A DNA stretch of 64,000 nt from Microlunatus speluncae (GTDB lineage: Bacteria > Actinomycetota > Actinomycetes > Propionibacteriales > Propionibacteriaceae), in NCBI RefSeq assembly GCF_009299835.1, contig NZ_VKCZ01000007.1, positions 186,001 to 250,000 of the forward strand, given 5' to 3'. The translations under genes were made by a program, and so were the position numbers. Below are positions 21,747 to 30,050 of the stretch, piece after piece; positions within the stretch are counted from its first letter, which is position 1; each line of letters opens with the position of its first letter. The notes beneath the pieces are model-generated. The model was not told where the DNA came from. It did not search any database and saw only the letters and a list, made by a program, of their open reading frames with translations.

Positions 21747-21843
21747 GCTCGGCGTCAGTCTACGACTCCTGCTTCTGGGCCGCCACTTGACCCACCCGCG
21801 GCGCGCCGCACGGGATTTCCCAAGCCTGTAAGGAAGATCCGCG

Positions 21844-21875
21844 CTAATTACGCATGGCTGATCTTGCGTAATTAG
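21844..21875. repeat. AT-rich perfect inverted repeat upstream of nuoA
   Basis: CTAATTACGCA at 21844 and TGCGTAATTAG at 21865 are perfect 11-base arms with a 10-base spacer. Such AT-rich symmetry stands out in this GC-rich DNA. It may be an operator or promoter element. The half-sites TACGCA and TGCGTA recur near menF (24516-24531). Confidence 0.55.
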
Positions 21876-21886
21876 GGCCCCGGCTA

Positions 21887-22286
21887 CGTTCCTTCAGCCT
21901 GTCGAAGGGACGACGACTGGCCGGTGCGGCGGGGTTCGATTTCGCGGCAGGGTGCGGTCCGGCGACGGTGGAAAGACGCACCAAAGGGCGGCCGGGTTCG
22001 GTGCTGGGGTCGTGATCGCGGCCGGCTGCCGGTTTCTCGCCGAGTGGACGCTTTGGCCACCAAAAGTGCAGAAATCGTGGCCAAAGCGTCCACTCGACGT
22101 GCGCGCAGGCGAATCGGTCGGGCGGGCCGTGGGCCGGCCGACAGCCGGCCGGCCCAGCCCGCACAACGACGAACCCGGCCCGTCCTTGGCGCGTCTTTCA
22201 CCGTCGCCAGACCGAACCGACACTCGCGGAACCCAACCAACGATCCGCCCAGTCGGGCGCGCGCCCTTCAATCGGCTCAGGGAACG
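21887..22286. mobile_element. Non-coding repeat element E1 with nested inverted repeats
   Basis: This 400-base stretch has no convincing gene. It is bordered by opposed copies of the dispersed repeat (21887-21909 and 22264-22286). Inside, imperfect arms of about 40 bases at 21960-22000 and 22170-22208 share the core AAAGACGCRCCAARGRCGGG and face each other. At the centre is a perfect 20-base hairpin (22041-22060 with 22077-22096, CGAGTGGACGCTTTGGCCAC). The nested symmetry and relatives at 41.8 kb and 46.4 kb suggest a MITE- or REPIN-like element without its own transposase. Confidence 0.65.
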
Positions 22287-23134
22287 TTCACCCAGAGATC
22301 CACACCGTCCGGGCCCAGCGGATCGCCGACCGAGCGGAGCGCGATCCGGAGGGCGGAGGTCCGGGCGCTGGCCGGGTCGTCCGTGAGCAGGACCGCCGTC
22401 GTCCAGCCGGCCGACGCCGCCGACTTGCTCGGGCCGGCAACGAACCCGCGCCGAGCCAGGACTACCGCGCGGACCAGCGCGGTGACCGCGGCCGGCTCGG
22501 CGCCGAGCAAGATCAACTTCGCCGGGGCCTCGGCGTCGATCGCGGCCAGGATCTGCCGCACCGCCGGGGAGTCGCGCCAGGCCCAGGCCCGGTGCTGGTC
22601 GGGCGTGTCGATGTCCCAGGTCTCCGCCGCGGCCAGCTCGACTTGGGTCAGGCCGAGCGGCAGCACCAGTCGCCGGGCGGAGGCATTCGCACCGCCCTCG
22701 GCGCCGGCGGCCTCGATCAACCGTTCCGCCGCCGGCCGCCGGATCGCGAACTGCAGCGGCTGCTCCTGGCCCGACTGGTCGACGGCGATCACGCCCGCCT
22801 CGTCCGGCAGCTCGGCGAGCCTGGCCAACAGGGTCTCCGCCGCGGTGCCGCCGCCAGGTGCGTCCCCGGGGTGGACCGTGATCAACTCCGCCGGGGTGGC
22901 CAGAGCGGCCCGCAGCCCGGTGATCATCGCCGCCGCCGGCCCGCCGCCCGGATGATCATCGGCGACGAACTCCACCGGCCGGCCGATCGTGCGGGCCGGG
23001 CCGACGATGATCACCCGCCGGTCCCCGGCCAACCCGGCGACGGCCCGGTCGAGCAGCGGTGCCCCCACGACGTCGGCGGCCAGCTTGTCCGCCCCGTACC
23101 GCCGCGAAGCCCCGCCGGCCAGCACCACGGCCAC
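22277..23134 (-). CDS. MobA-like nucleotidyltransferase with C-terminal extension
   Basis: About 285 residues from a GTG at 23134. The N-terminal part has the molybdenum-cofactor guanylyltransferase signature VLAGGASRRYGADK, then DHPGGGPAAAM and HPGDAP (in place of the usual CDMP/VDMP acidic site). It would transfer a nucleotide to molybdopterin or a sugar. About 100 residues after residue 190 form an unrecognised second part. The last codons and the stop (Val-Pro-stop) come from a dispersed repeat at 22264-22286, so the original C-terminus may have been replaced. The start is uncertain; the gene follows menF by about 30 bases. Confidence 0.7.
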   Translation of the reverse strand: MAVVLAGGASRRYGADKLAADVVGAPLLDRAVAGLAGDRRVIIVGPARTIGRPVEFVADDHPGGGPAAAMITGLRAALATPAELITVHPGDAPGGGTAAETLLARLAELPDEAGVIAVDQSGQEQPLQFAIRRPAAERLIEAAGAEGGANASARRLVLPLGLTQVELAAAETWDIDTPDQHRAWAWRDSPAVRQILAAIDAEAPAKLILLGAEPAAVTALVRAVVLARRGFVAGPSKSAASAGWTTAVLLTDDPASARTSALRIALRSVGDPLGPDGVDLWVNVP

Positions 23135-23166
23135 GGCGGACTCGTTAACGTGAAAGACCGACCGGG

Positions 23167-24429
23167 TCAGTTCTCCCCCAACGCGTCCCGCATCGGGACC
23201 AGCTTGGCGTTGGACTCGGCGAACTCGAGCTCGGGGTCGGAGCCGGCGACGATGCCGCAACCGGCATAGACGCGGATCTGTCGCGGGTCGGTGTCGTCGA
23301 TCTGGCCGCAGCGCAGCGCGATCCCCCACTCGCCGTCGCCGCGGGAGTCGATCCAGCCGACCGGGCCGGTGTAGCGACCGCGGTCCATCTTCTCCAGCTC
23401 GGCGATCGTGTCCCGGGCCAGATCGGTCGGGGTGCCACAGACGGCGGCGCTCGGATGCAGGGCGGCGGCCAGGCCGAGCGAGCTGGTGCCGGGATCGAGG
23501 GCGGCGGTGACGTCGGTGGCCAGGTGCAGCACGTTGGGCAGTTCGAGCACGTACGGGGCGTCCGGCACGTTCATCCCGGAGCAGTACGGAGCCAGTGCCG
23601 CGGCCACCGAGCGCACGGCGTATTCGTGCTCCTCCAGATCCTTGCTGGACGTGGACAGCGCGGCGGCCAGGGCAAGATCATGATCATCGCGGCCGGTCCG
23701 GCGGATCGTGCCGGCCAGCACCCGGGAGGTGACCAGGCCGGCCTCGGACCGGACCAGCATCTCCGGCGTGGCACCGACCAGTCCGTCGATCAGGTAGGTC
23801 CAGCAGCGCCGGTAGGTGGTCTCCAGGGACCGGAACAGCCAGCGCGGGTCCAGATCCTCGTCGGCCACGGCGAGCAGATTGCGGGTGAGCACGACCTTGT
23901 CCAGACCGCCCGCGTTGATCCGCCGCACCGCCTCCGCGACGGCGCCCTCCCACTGCGGCCCGCTCAGCGCTCCGTCGGCGTACCGGATCGTGCTCGGCGG
24001 CCGCGGCGGCGCCTCGGGCTCCGGCACCGCCGAGAGCGGCGGGGTCAAGCGGGTCGGATCGGAGATCTCGGTGATCCAGCTGCGGCCGTTGCGATGTCCG
24101 TAGACGATCTCCGGCACGATCAGCAGCGACTGGGCGTCGGTGTTGTTCGGATCGAAGACGAAGCTGCCGAACGCCACCAGGCCCGCGCCGGACGGCGGAT
24201 CGTCGAGGTCGGACTCGATCTCGGCGGCGTCGACCAGCTCGGTCCACCACCGCTCGGCATCGACGAACGAGCCGGCCTTGTAGCGGGCCACCTCGCCGCG
24301 GCCGATCAGCCCGGCGCCGTCCCGCACCCAGCCGCACGCCTCCCGCCGCGCCAGCCGCACGACCAGGTCCCCGAGATCGGCGACCTCCGTGGTTTTCACC
24401 CGGAGGGCCGGCCGCTGCACAGCATCCAC
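23167..24429 (-). CDS. menF: Isochorismate synthase
   Basis: A 420-residue chorismate-binding enzyme converting chorismate to isochorismate, the first committed step to menaquinone (or to a siderophore). Family segments include KVVLTRNLLAVADEDLD, LVGATPEMLVR, SRVLAGTIRRTG, SSKDLEEHEYAVRSV, HPSAAVCGTPTDLA and YTGPVGWIDSRGDGEWGIAL. The start is placed at the GTG giving MDAVQRPALRVKTTEV; the longer in-frame extension looks non-coding. The window also holds menD, menC, menE, menA and menG, which favours the menaquinone role. No siderophore genes are visible. Confidence 0.88.
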   Translation of the reverse strand: MDAVQRPALRVKTTEVADLGDLVVRLARREACGWVRDGAGLIGRGEVARYKAGSFVDAERWWTELVDAAEIESDLDDPPSGAGLVAFGSFVFDPNNTDAQSLLIVPEIVYGHRNGRSWITEISDPTRLTPPLSAVPEPEAPPRPPSTIRYADGALSGPQWEGAVAEAVRRINAGGLDKVVLTRNLLAVADEDLDPRWLFRSLETTYRRCWTYLIDGLVGATPEMLVRSEAGLVTSRVLAGTIRRTGRDDHDLALAAALSTSSKDLEEHEYAVRSVAAALAPYCSGMNVPDAPYVLELPNVLHLATDVTAALDPGTSSLGLAAALHPSAAVCGTPTDLARDTIAELEKMDRGRYTGPVGWIDSRGDGEWGIALRCGQIDDTDPRQIRVYAGCGIVAGSDPELEFAESNAKLVPMRDALGEN

Positions 24430-24515
24430 GGGATCAGGGTATGTCGTGCCGGGAACCTCGCCGCGCCCCGCGAGCGTCGAGTGTGACCAATCAAGCACGG
24501 AACGGCCGCACGCCC

Positions 24516-24531
24516 TACGCAGGATTGCGTA
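24516..24531. promoter_or_regulatory. Palindrome between menF and the divergent membrane gene
   Basis: TACGCA-GGAT-TGCGTA is a perfect 6-base inverted repeat, about 87 bases upstream of menF and 74 upstream of the forward membrane gene. The half-sites match those inside the repeat upstream of nuoA at 21844-21875, with a different spacing. It may be an operator; no regulator can be assigned. Confidence 0.4.
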
Positions 24532-24604
24532 CGCCGGGGCCGTCGATCGGCCGATGCGCCCGGGCCGGTTCGCCGCGACGATGAAGGGGCCGAAGGGAGC
24601 CACC

Positions 24605-25399
24605 ATGAACACCGTGCTGACCGCGTCCCGGGCGGCCGTCGGGGCGCTGCCCCGGATCTGGATCGGAGCCCGTCCGCTGGAGCGGCTCTGGTACGTCGTC
24701 GCCGGGGTGCTGTTCGCCGGCGGCCTCGGCCACGTCGCCGTGCTGCTGCTGACCGGGGCGTCGTGGGAGGGTCCGACCTCACTGCGCAAGGCGGCGACGT
24801 TCGGTCTGTCGTTCGGGCTGACCCTGGCGACCGTCGTCTGGGCCAGCTCGTTCATCCGGCTGGGCTCCTGGTTCCGGGCGGCGGTGTTGTCGATCTTCAC
24901 CGTGGTCTGCGTGCTCGAGACGGTGTTGATCACGCTGCAGGCCTGGCGCGGCGTGCCGTCGCACTTCAACTTCGAGACGCCGTTCGACACGTCGGTGTCG
25001 ATGACGCTGGCCGGTGGCGGCTTCGTGATCATCGCCGTCGGGCTGATCCTGGCCGGGGCCGCGCTGCGGCGCACCGCCGACCTGACCCCGGAGCTGCGGC
25101 TGGCGCTGCGCTACGGCTTCGGCACGCTGCTGGCCGCGTTCGGCACCGGGGCGATCATGATCGCCACCGGTGTCACCCTCGCCCGCTCGGGCGATCCGGC
25201 CGCGGCGTACGCGACCGCCGGTTTCCTCAAGCCGCTGCACGCGGTCGCCCTGCACGCGATCTTGGTGCTGCCCGGCCTCGCCTGGCTGATCGGTTTCACC
25301 GGTTGGGATGCCGGCCGCCGACTGCGGGTGGTCCGGTGGTCGATCATGGGATACTCGGTGCTGCTCGTCGGGGCGGTGATCATCTCCTTGGTCGGTTGA
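24605..25399 (+). CDS. Multi-pass membrane protein of unknown function
   Basis: A 264-residue protein with about seven membrane helices (LWYVVAGVLFAGGLGHVAVL, AAVLSIFTVVCVLETVLITL, GFVIIAVGLILAGAAL, ALHAILVLPGLAWLIGF). Conserved-looking polar stretches are FNFETPFD and FLKPLHAVALHA. GAAGGGAG precedes the ATG by about seven bases. I do not recognise a named family. The sulfatase gene follows after 16 bases, so the two may share a transcript. Confidence 0.75.
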   Translation: MNTVLTASRAAVGALPRIWIGARPLERLWYVVAGVLFAGGLGHVAVLLLTGASWEGPTSLRKAATFGLSFGLTLATVVWASSFIRLGSWFRAAVLSIFTVVCVLETVLITLQAWRGVPSHFNFETPFDTSVSMTLAGGGFVIIAVGLILAGAALRRTADLTPELRLALRYGFGTLLAAFGTGAIMIATGVTLARSGDPAAAYATAGFLKPLHAVALHAILVLPGLAWLIGFTGWDAGRRLRVVRWSIMGYSVLLVGAVIISLVG

Positions 25400-25415
25400 G
25401 AAACAGGGGTGAGAC

Positions 25416-26840
25416 GTGAGCCAGCGCAACGTGATCTTGATCTGTGTCGATCAGTGGCGCGGGGACTGTCTGTCGGTCGACGGCCATCCCGAGCTGCACA
25501 CCCCGCACCTGGACGCGCTCGCCCTGGACGGCGCCCGCTTCAGCCGCGCCTACTCCGCGACGCCGACCTGCGTGCCGGCCCGGGTGGCGCTGATGACCGG
25601 GCTGTCCCAGCGGACCCACGGCCGGACCGGCTATCAGGACGGGGTGCCGTTCGACTATCCGGTCACCCTGGCCGGCGAGTTCCGGCGGCACGGCTTCCAG
25701 ACCCAGGCGATCGGGAAGCTGCACGTCGAGCCGCCGCGGTCCCGGATCGGGTTCGACGACGTCCTGCTGCACGACGGCTACATGCATTACGGGCGGCGGC
25801 GGTCGAGGCCGGTCGAGTTCTACGACGACTACGTGCCGTGGCTGCGCAATCGCGAGGGCCAGGAGGCCGATGCCGACTACTTCGCGGACGGGGTGGAGTG
25901 CAATTCCGTCGTCGCCCGGCCGTGGAGCAAGCCGGAGTCGACCCACCCGACGAACTGGGTGGTCAGTCAGGCGATCAACTGGCTCTACCGGCGCGACCCG
26001 GCCGATCCGTTCTTCCTCTATCTGTCCTTCCACCGCCCGCACCCGCCGTTCGACCCGCCGGCCTGGGCCTTCGAGCAGTACCTGCGGTTGCCGCCCTATC
26101 AACCGGTCGTCGGCGACTGGACCGACACCTTCGCCGATCATCGCCAAGATCAACGGCACACCGCCTTCGTAGCCCGGATGCGCGCGGACGTGTTGCACCG
26201 GGCCCGGGCCGGCTATTACGGCCACATGGCGCACATCGATCTGCAGCTCAACCGGCTGCGCGAGGTGCTGGCCGAGTTCGAGCTGGCCAAGGACACCACC
26301 GTCGCCTTCATTTCCGATCATGGCGAGATGCTCGGCGAGCACGAGCTGTTCCGGAAGGGCTATCCGTACGAGGGATCGGCGCGGATCCCGTTCCTACTGG
26401 CCGGCCCGGGGATCGAGAAGGGCGTCCGCCGGGACGAGGTGGTCGAGCTGCGCGACGTGATGCCGACCCTGCTCGACTGTGCCGGCCTGCCGGTGCCGGA
26501 CTCGGTCGAGGGACGCAGTGTGCTGCCCCTGATCCGGGGCGAGTCGACCGGCTGGCGCTCGTACCTGCACGGCGAGCACGTGCTGCTCGGGCAGTCCCTG
26601 CAGTGGTTGACCGACGGCCGGGAGAAGTACGTCTGGCTGTCCGGCACCGGCCAGGAGCAGCTGTTCGACCTGGTCGCCGATCCGCGGGAGACGACCGATC
26701 TCGGCCGGCAGCCGGAGCAGGCCGACCGGGTGGCCCGATGGCGGAAGTTGTTGATCAAGGAGCTGGACGGCCGACCCGAGGGCTACGTCGGTGCGGGGCA
26801 CCTCATCCCGGGCCGGCCGCCGATGGCGCTGATCAACTGA
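25416..26840 (+). CDS. Sulfatase family hydrolase
   Basis: A 474-residue alkaline-phosphatase-superfamily sulfatase. The formylglycine site is C52-V-P-A-R56 (PTCVPARVALMTG), matching C-x-P-x-R. Metal ligands begin at VDQWRGD and continue at ISDHGEMLGEH. It would need a formylglycine-generating enzyme, which is not in the window. No signal peptide is seen, so it probably works in the cytoplasm. Substrate unknown (sulfate esters or phosphonate/phosphate esters). The GTG start has an AGGGGTGAG site upstream. The last eight bases overlap the convergent DUF6463 gene. Confidence 0.88.
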   Translation: MSQRNVILICVDQWRGDCLSVDGHPELHTPHLDALALDGARFSRAYSATPTCVPARVALMTGLSQRTHGRTGYQDGVPFDYPVTLAGEFRRHGFQTQAIGKLHVEPPRSRIGFDDVLLHDGYMHYGRRRSRPVEFYDDYVPWLRNREGQEADADYFADGVECNSVVARPWSKPESTHPTNWVVSQAINWLYRRDPADPFFLYLSFHRPHPPFDPPAWAFEQYLRLPPYQPVVGDWTDTFADHRQDQRHTAFVARMRADVLHRARAGYYGHMAHIDLQLNRLREVLAEFELAKDTTVAFISDHGEMLGEHELFRKGYPYEGSARIPFLLAGPGIEKGVRRDEVVELRDVMPTLLDCAGLPVPDSVEGRSVLPLIRGESTGWRSYLHGEHVLLGQSLQWLTDGREKYVWLSGTGQEQLFDLVADPRETTDLGRQPEQADRVARWRKLLIKELDGRPEGYVGAGHLIPGRPPMALIN

Positions 26841-27261
26841 GCCCGACCCGGGCCCCGACCGGGATGGCGGGGGCCGCGCCACGACGTCGGGCCCGATGGG
26901 CGCCGACGAGCAGCAGTACGGCGGCGACCGGCAGCAGCAGCAGCGGTGAGAGCCCGGCCAGCACCGTGGTGACGACGGTCCAGCCGACCAACGCCCAGGC
27001 GATGAAGGCGGGCGGCGTGATGCCACGGAGGCCGAGCCACAGCACGATCAGGCCGACCAACAGCAGCAGCGGGCCGAAACTGTAACTGCTGAACCAGAAC
27101 GACGCGGTCAGCGGTGTCATCAGCACCAGATCGGCGTTCGCCGGCTGCCACAGCTCCAGACCCAGCCACGCCGCCCCGTACCGCGGCACCGTCATCACCA
27201 GCGACCCGGCCGTGTGACCGATGCCGCACAACGTGATCAGAACACCAGCCCAGATGATCAT
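26833..27261 (-). CDS. DUF6463-like small membrane protein
   Basis: A 142-residue protein with four predicted helices (MIIWAGVLITLCGIGHTAGS, FGPLLLLVGLIVLWLGLRG, FIAWALVGWTVVTTVLAGL, LLLLPVAAVLLLVG). The beginning WAG-x3-TLCGIGHT resembles the DUF6463 family. The start is set at MIIWAG because AGGAAAGGGG lies just upstream. It is divergent from the TetR gene, with a strong palindrome between, so it is probably that repressor's target. Confidence 0.75.
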   Translation of the reverse strand: MIIWAGVLITLCGIGHTAGSLVMTVPRYGAAWLGLELWQPANADLVLMTPLTASFWFSSYSFGPLLLLVGLIVLWLGLRGITPPAFIAWALVGWTVVTTVLAGLSPLLLLPVAAVLLLVGAHRARRRGAAPAIPVGARVGLS

Positions 27262-27296
27262 CGGATCCCCTTTCCTCGATTTCGTTGCCACCAAAG

Positions 27297-27322
27297 TAAC
27301 AAACATGTGTGTATGTTTGTTA
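27297..27322. promoter_or_regulatory. TetR-type operator between DUF6463 and tetR genes
   Basis: Arms TAACAAACAT and ATGTTTGTTA are perfect 10-base complements separated by six bases. The site is AT-rich, lies 36 bases upstream of the membrane gene and 80 upstream of the regulator, and has the size of a TetR dimer site. Autoregulation plus control of the divergent gene is the simplest reading. Confidence 0.7.
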
Positions 27323-27401
27323 GTGATCTAGGACTCGTTCGGAGCCGGGTGGAGCGTCGCCTAGGCTTCGACAGCGGAATCCAGCAGAGGAGAGGAGCCG
27401 G

Positions 27402-28004
27402 GTGAACACGATCCAGCCGCGACGGACCCAGGCAGAACGCCGGGCCGCGAGCCGTACGGCACTGGTCGAGGCGGCCGCCCGCGGCATCGCGCGCCACGGC
27501 TACACCCGGCTGTCGCTGGCCGACGTGGCCCGGGAGGCCGGCTACACCCGTGGCGCGCTTTACCATCAGTTCCCCGGCAAGGAGGAGTTGGCGCTCGCCA
27601 TCGTCGAATGGGTCACCGAGACCTGGCAGGCCGAGGTCGGCCACCTCTTCGACATCGACGCCGACCCGGCCAGCACGCTGATCGCGGTCGCCCGGCAGCA
27701 CACCGTCTACTGCCGGCGCGACATCGCCGCGGTGATGCAGATGCTGCAGATCGAGTTCAACCAGCGTGATCATCCGGTCGGCGCCGCAGTGGGCGAGTTG
27801 ATCGACCGGCTCGCCGCGCGGTGTCGGCGGCTGATCATGGCCGGGCGGCGCGACGGCTCGATCCCGCCCGGTCCGCCGGCCACGCACACCGCCCAGGCCT
27901 ACCTCGCCGTGATCGAGGCGGTCGCCATCGCCGTGGCCGGCCACCGGCCACACGACGTCGAGCTCACCGAACGCGCGGTCCGCGGCGTCCTCGGGCTGAG
28001 CTGA
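27402..28004 (+). CDS. TetR family transcriptional regulator
   Basis: A 200-residue TetR-type repressor. The DNA-binding helix-turn-helix is at about residues 20-65 (ALVEAAARGIARHGYTRLSL, ADVAREAGYTRGALYHQF, PGKEELALAIVEW). The C-terminal ligand-binding half is divergent, so the inducer is unknown. The GTG start follows GGAGAGGAG. Divergent from the DUF6463 gene across the palindromic operator at 27297-27322. Confidence 0.9.
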   Translation: MNTIQPRRTQAERRAASRTALVEAAARGIARHGYTRLSLADVAREAGYTRGALYHQFPGKEELALAIVEWVTETWQAEVGHLFDIDADPASTLIAVARQHTVYCRRDIAAVMQMLQIEFNQRDHPVGAAVGELIDRLAARCRRLIMAGRRDGSIPPGPPATHTAQAYLAVIEAVAIAVAGHRPHDVELTERAVRGVLGLS

Positions 28005-28018
28005 GAGCGACCAGTTGA

Positions 28019-28936
28019 TCAAGCCAGCAGCGGCAGCACCGATCGCACCTTGAGCAGGGAGTCGGCGTACTCCTCGGCGTCGTCGTTGTCGACCGACCAG
28101 GCGACACCGCCCAGATTGCGGGCGATCCGGAACAACCGCACCCGCTCGGCCAGCGAGCCATCCGGGCCGAGCTGATCTTGATAGCCGCGCAGCAATGCCG
28201 CACCCAGGGCCGGATCGATGTCCCACACCGGCGCCAGGTCCACCGCCGGATCGGCCAGCTCGGCCGCTTCCCAGTCGATCACCCCGGCCAGGCCGTCCGG
28301 TCCGATCACCAGATTGTCGTGCCAGAAGTCGCCGTGCACCACGACCACGTCGCGGTCGCCGAGCCCGCAGATCCGGGGCACGAATTCGGCGCGATGCCAA
28401 CGGGTCAGCCGGCCGTGATCGGCCGACGACAGTTCGCCCGCGAGCAGCGCGATCGACGACTCGACCATCTCGAGCACCCAGGTCCGCCAGACCTCCAAGG
28501 AGTCGACCGAGTCCCGGACCGCCGGATCGGTGATCCCGTGCAGCCGGGCCAGGAACCGGGCCAACTGGCCGACCACCTCGGCCGAGACCGGCCGATCCCA
28601 GGGCAGCGTGATCCCCTCGATCGTCGGGTAGGCCGCCGCCCCGAACCGCACCTCCGGCCCGGGCGGCACCTGCCACTCCGGCCGGGGCACCGCGACCGGA
28701 AGATCATCCAGCAGCGACACCACCCGCCACTTGCGCTCGTGCGTGTCCCCCGCCTGCTGATTCCGCCCGATCCGTACCGTGAATCCGGAGCCGGTGCTGA
28801 CCACCACGCTGGAGAACCCGGTGTAGATCGTCCGGAGCGGAGGCCGGGCGAGATCCGGCCGGTCCCGCCGCAACGCGGCGAGCGCCGGCTCCACCAGAGC
28901 GTTGCTCACCCCGGCATCCTCGATCGCAACCACCAC
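28019..28936 (-). CDS. Aminoglycoside phosphotransferase family protein
   Basis: A 305-residue APH/ChoK-fold kinase. The catalytic loop is VVVHGDFWHDNLVIG (H-x-D-x4-N) and the metal-binding segment is GVIDWEAAE. The N-terminal lobe is visible (GFTVRIGRNQ). The family phosphorylates small molecules such as antibiotics, choline or sugars, so resistance cannot be inferred. It stands tail to tail with the TetR gene. Confidence 0.85.
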   Translation of the reverse strand: MVVAIEDAGVSNALVEPALAALRRDRPDLARPPLRTIYTGFSSVVVSTGSGFTVRIGRNQQAGDTHERKWRVVSLLDDLPVAVPRPEWQVPPGPEVRFGAAAYPTIEGITLPWDRPVSAEVVGQLARFLARLHGITDPAVRDSVDSLEVWRTWVLEMVESSIALLAGELSSADHGRLTRWHRAEFVPRICGLGDRDVVVVHGDFWHDNLVIGPDGLAGVIDWEAAELADPAVDLAPVWDIDPALGAALLRGYQDQLGPDGSLAERVRLFRIARNLGGVAWSVDNDDAEEYADSLLKVRSVLPLLA

Positions 28937-28972
28937 TTCCCGCCACCCCTTTACCCGACACCCCTGTTCGGC

Positions 28973-29071
28973 GTTCGCTCCCTGAGCCTGTCGAAGGGCG
29001 AGACCGATGATCCGACGACGCAGAGGAACAGAGCCGCGAACGGGCCGGCCCTTCGACGAGCTCAGGGAACG
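28973..29071. repeat. Inverted pair of dispersed repeats between two genes
   Basis: CGTTCGCTCCCTGAGCCTGT starts at about 28972 and CCCTTCGACGAGCTCAGGGA starts at about 29049, in opposite orientation with about 50 bases between. The second copy reaches into the 3' end of the next minus-strand gene and supplies its stop codon. Confidence 0.75.
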
Positions 29072-29973
29072 AAACCGGCCCAGTGCTCCCGGTAGGTGCG
29101 GATCAGCCAGGCGTCGATCCAGGGCCGATCCGGCTCGTCCGGCAGCCCGCCCCGCTCGAGCTCGCGTTCCAGCTGCTCGCGGAAGCCGGTGATCACGGTC
29201 AGCGTCTCGGCCAGCGACAACTGGCCGGCCCGGATCTGCCGTAGCAGGGCGCGGTGCGGCTCCGGGATCGGCAGCGTGATGGACCGAGTCGTGGCGAACT
29301 CGACGCCCTGGACGCCGAGCCGGGCGGCGTGCATGGCGAACTTGGTGTCGTAGCCGTGCTCGGCGACCAGCTCGGGCCGGTTGGTCCGCGCCGACCGCTC
29401 GCCGGTCATCGCCTTGACCTGGCTCTCCAGATAGCCGAGGAACCGCTCGATCGACCGCTTGCTGGCGAACCGGTGAGCGTTGGCCCTGACCTCGTCCGCC
29501 GTCGCCGAGCCGACCACGATCTCATCCTCGGGGACAAACAGCGGCAGCAGCACCGTCGGGTTCCCGTCGGCGGCCAGCCCGGCCCACTTCCGCAGCGAGT
29601 AGACGATCACGTCCAGATCCCCCGCGCCGGAACGATTCCGCAGGCCGCCGTCGCGATCCCAGGCGGTGTGCCGTTCGAACTGCTCGAACCGGATCGAGCC
29701 GCGCTCGCCGGCCGGGACCCGGGCCAGCCCGATCACGTACTCCGGCGGCTCGAGGCAGAACCCCATCTCGTCCCGGTCGTCCTGCCCGGCGATCGAGGTG
29801 CCGTGGACGCCGGAGCCGACCTGCACCAGCAGCCGCAGGCCCTGTTGGGCGATCTCCCGGGCCACTGCCCCGGCATGCGGGTGGCCCGGATAGGGCGACG
29901 GCAACTGATGCATCCGGACACCCTGATCGATCGAGGCCGGGCCGGGCAAGTGGGATAAGGGCCGTGGCGTCAA
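29062..29973 (-). CDS. Nucleotidyltransferase, RlaP/DNA polymerase beta-like
   Basis: A 303-residue predicted nucleotidyltransferase. The polymerase-beta-type signature is VGSGVHGTSIAGQDDRDEMG (G-S-x-x-H-G-T-S then D-x-D-like), followed by DLDVIVYSLRKW. This resembles the RNA-ligase-associated RlaP group (COG3541), but no RNA ligase is adjacent. The first 20 residues may be non-coding, and MHQLPSPYPGHPH is an alternative start at 29913. The final Phe-Val-Pro-stop is written by the dispersed repeat at 29049-29071. Confidence 0.75.
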   Translation of the reverse strand: MTPRPLSHLPGPASIDQGVRMHQLPSPYPGHPHAGAVAREIAQQGLRLLVQVGSGVHGTSIAGQDDRDEMGFCLEPPEYVIGLARVPAGERGSIRFEQFERHTAWDRDGGLRNRSGAGDLDVIVYSLRKWAGLAADGNPTVLLPLFVPEDEIVVGSATADEVRANAHRFASKRSIERFLGYLESQVKAMTGERSARTNRPELVAEHGYDTKFAMHAARLGVQGVEFATTRSITLPIPEPHRALLRQIRAGQLSLAETLTVITGFREQLERELERGGLPDEPDRPWIDAWLIRTYREHWAGFVP

Positions 29974-30050
29974 TCCCCGGCGGGATGGTCGACGACGCGG
30001 GTGAGCAGTCGGACGAGCTGGTCGCGCTCGCCGGCCGAGAGCGGTGCCAA

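Noticed and set aside
21887-22286. Element E1 as an insertion sequence.
   Set aside because: No transposase-like coding sequence; kept as a non-autonomous repeat element only.
27821-28533. Arginine-rich frames opposite the phosphotransferase gene at 28 kb.
   Set aside because: Shadow frames with no start signals and low-complexity translations.
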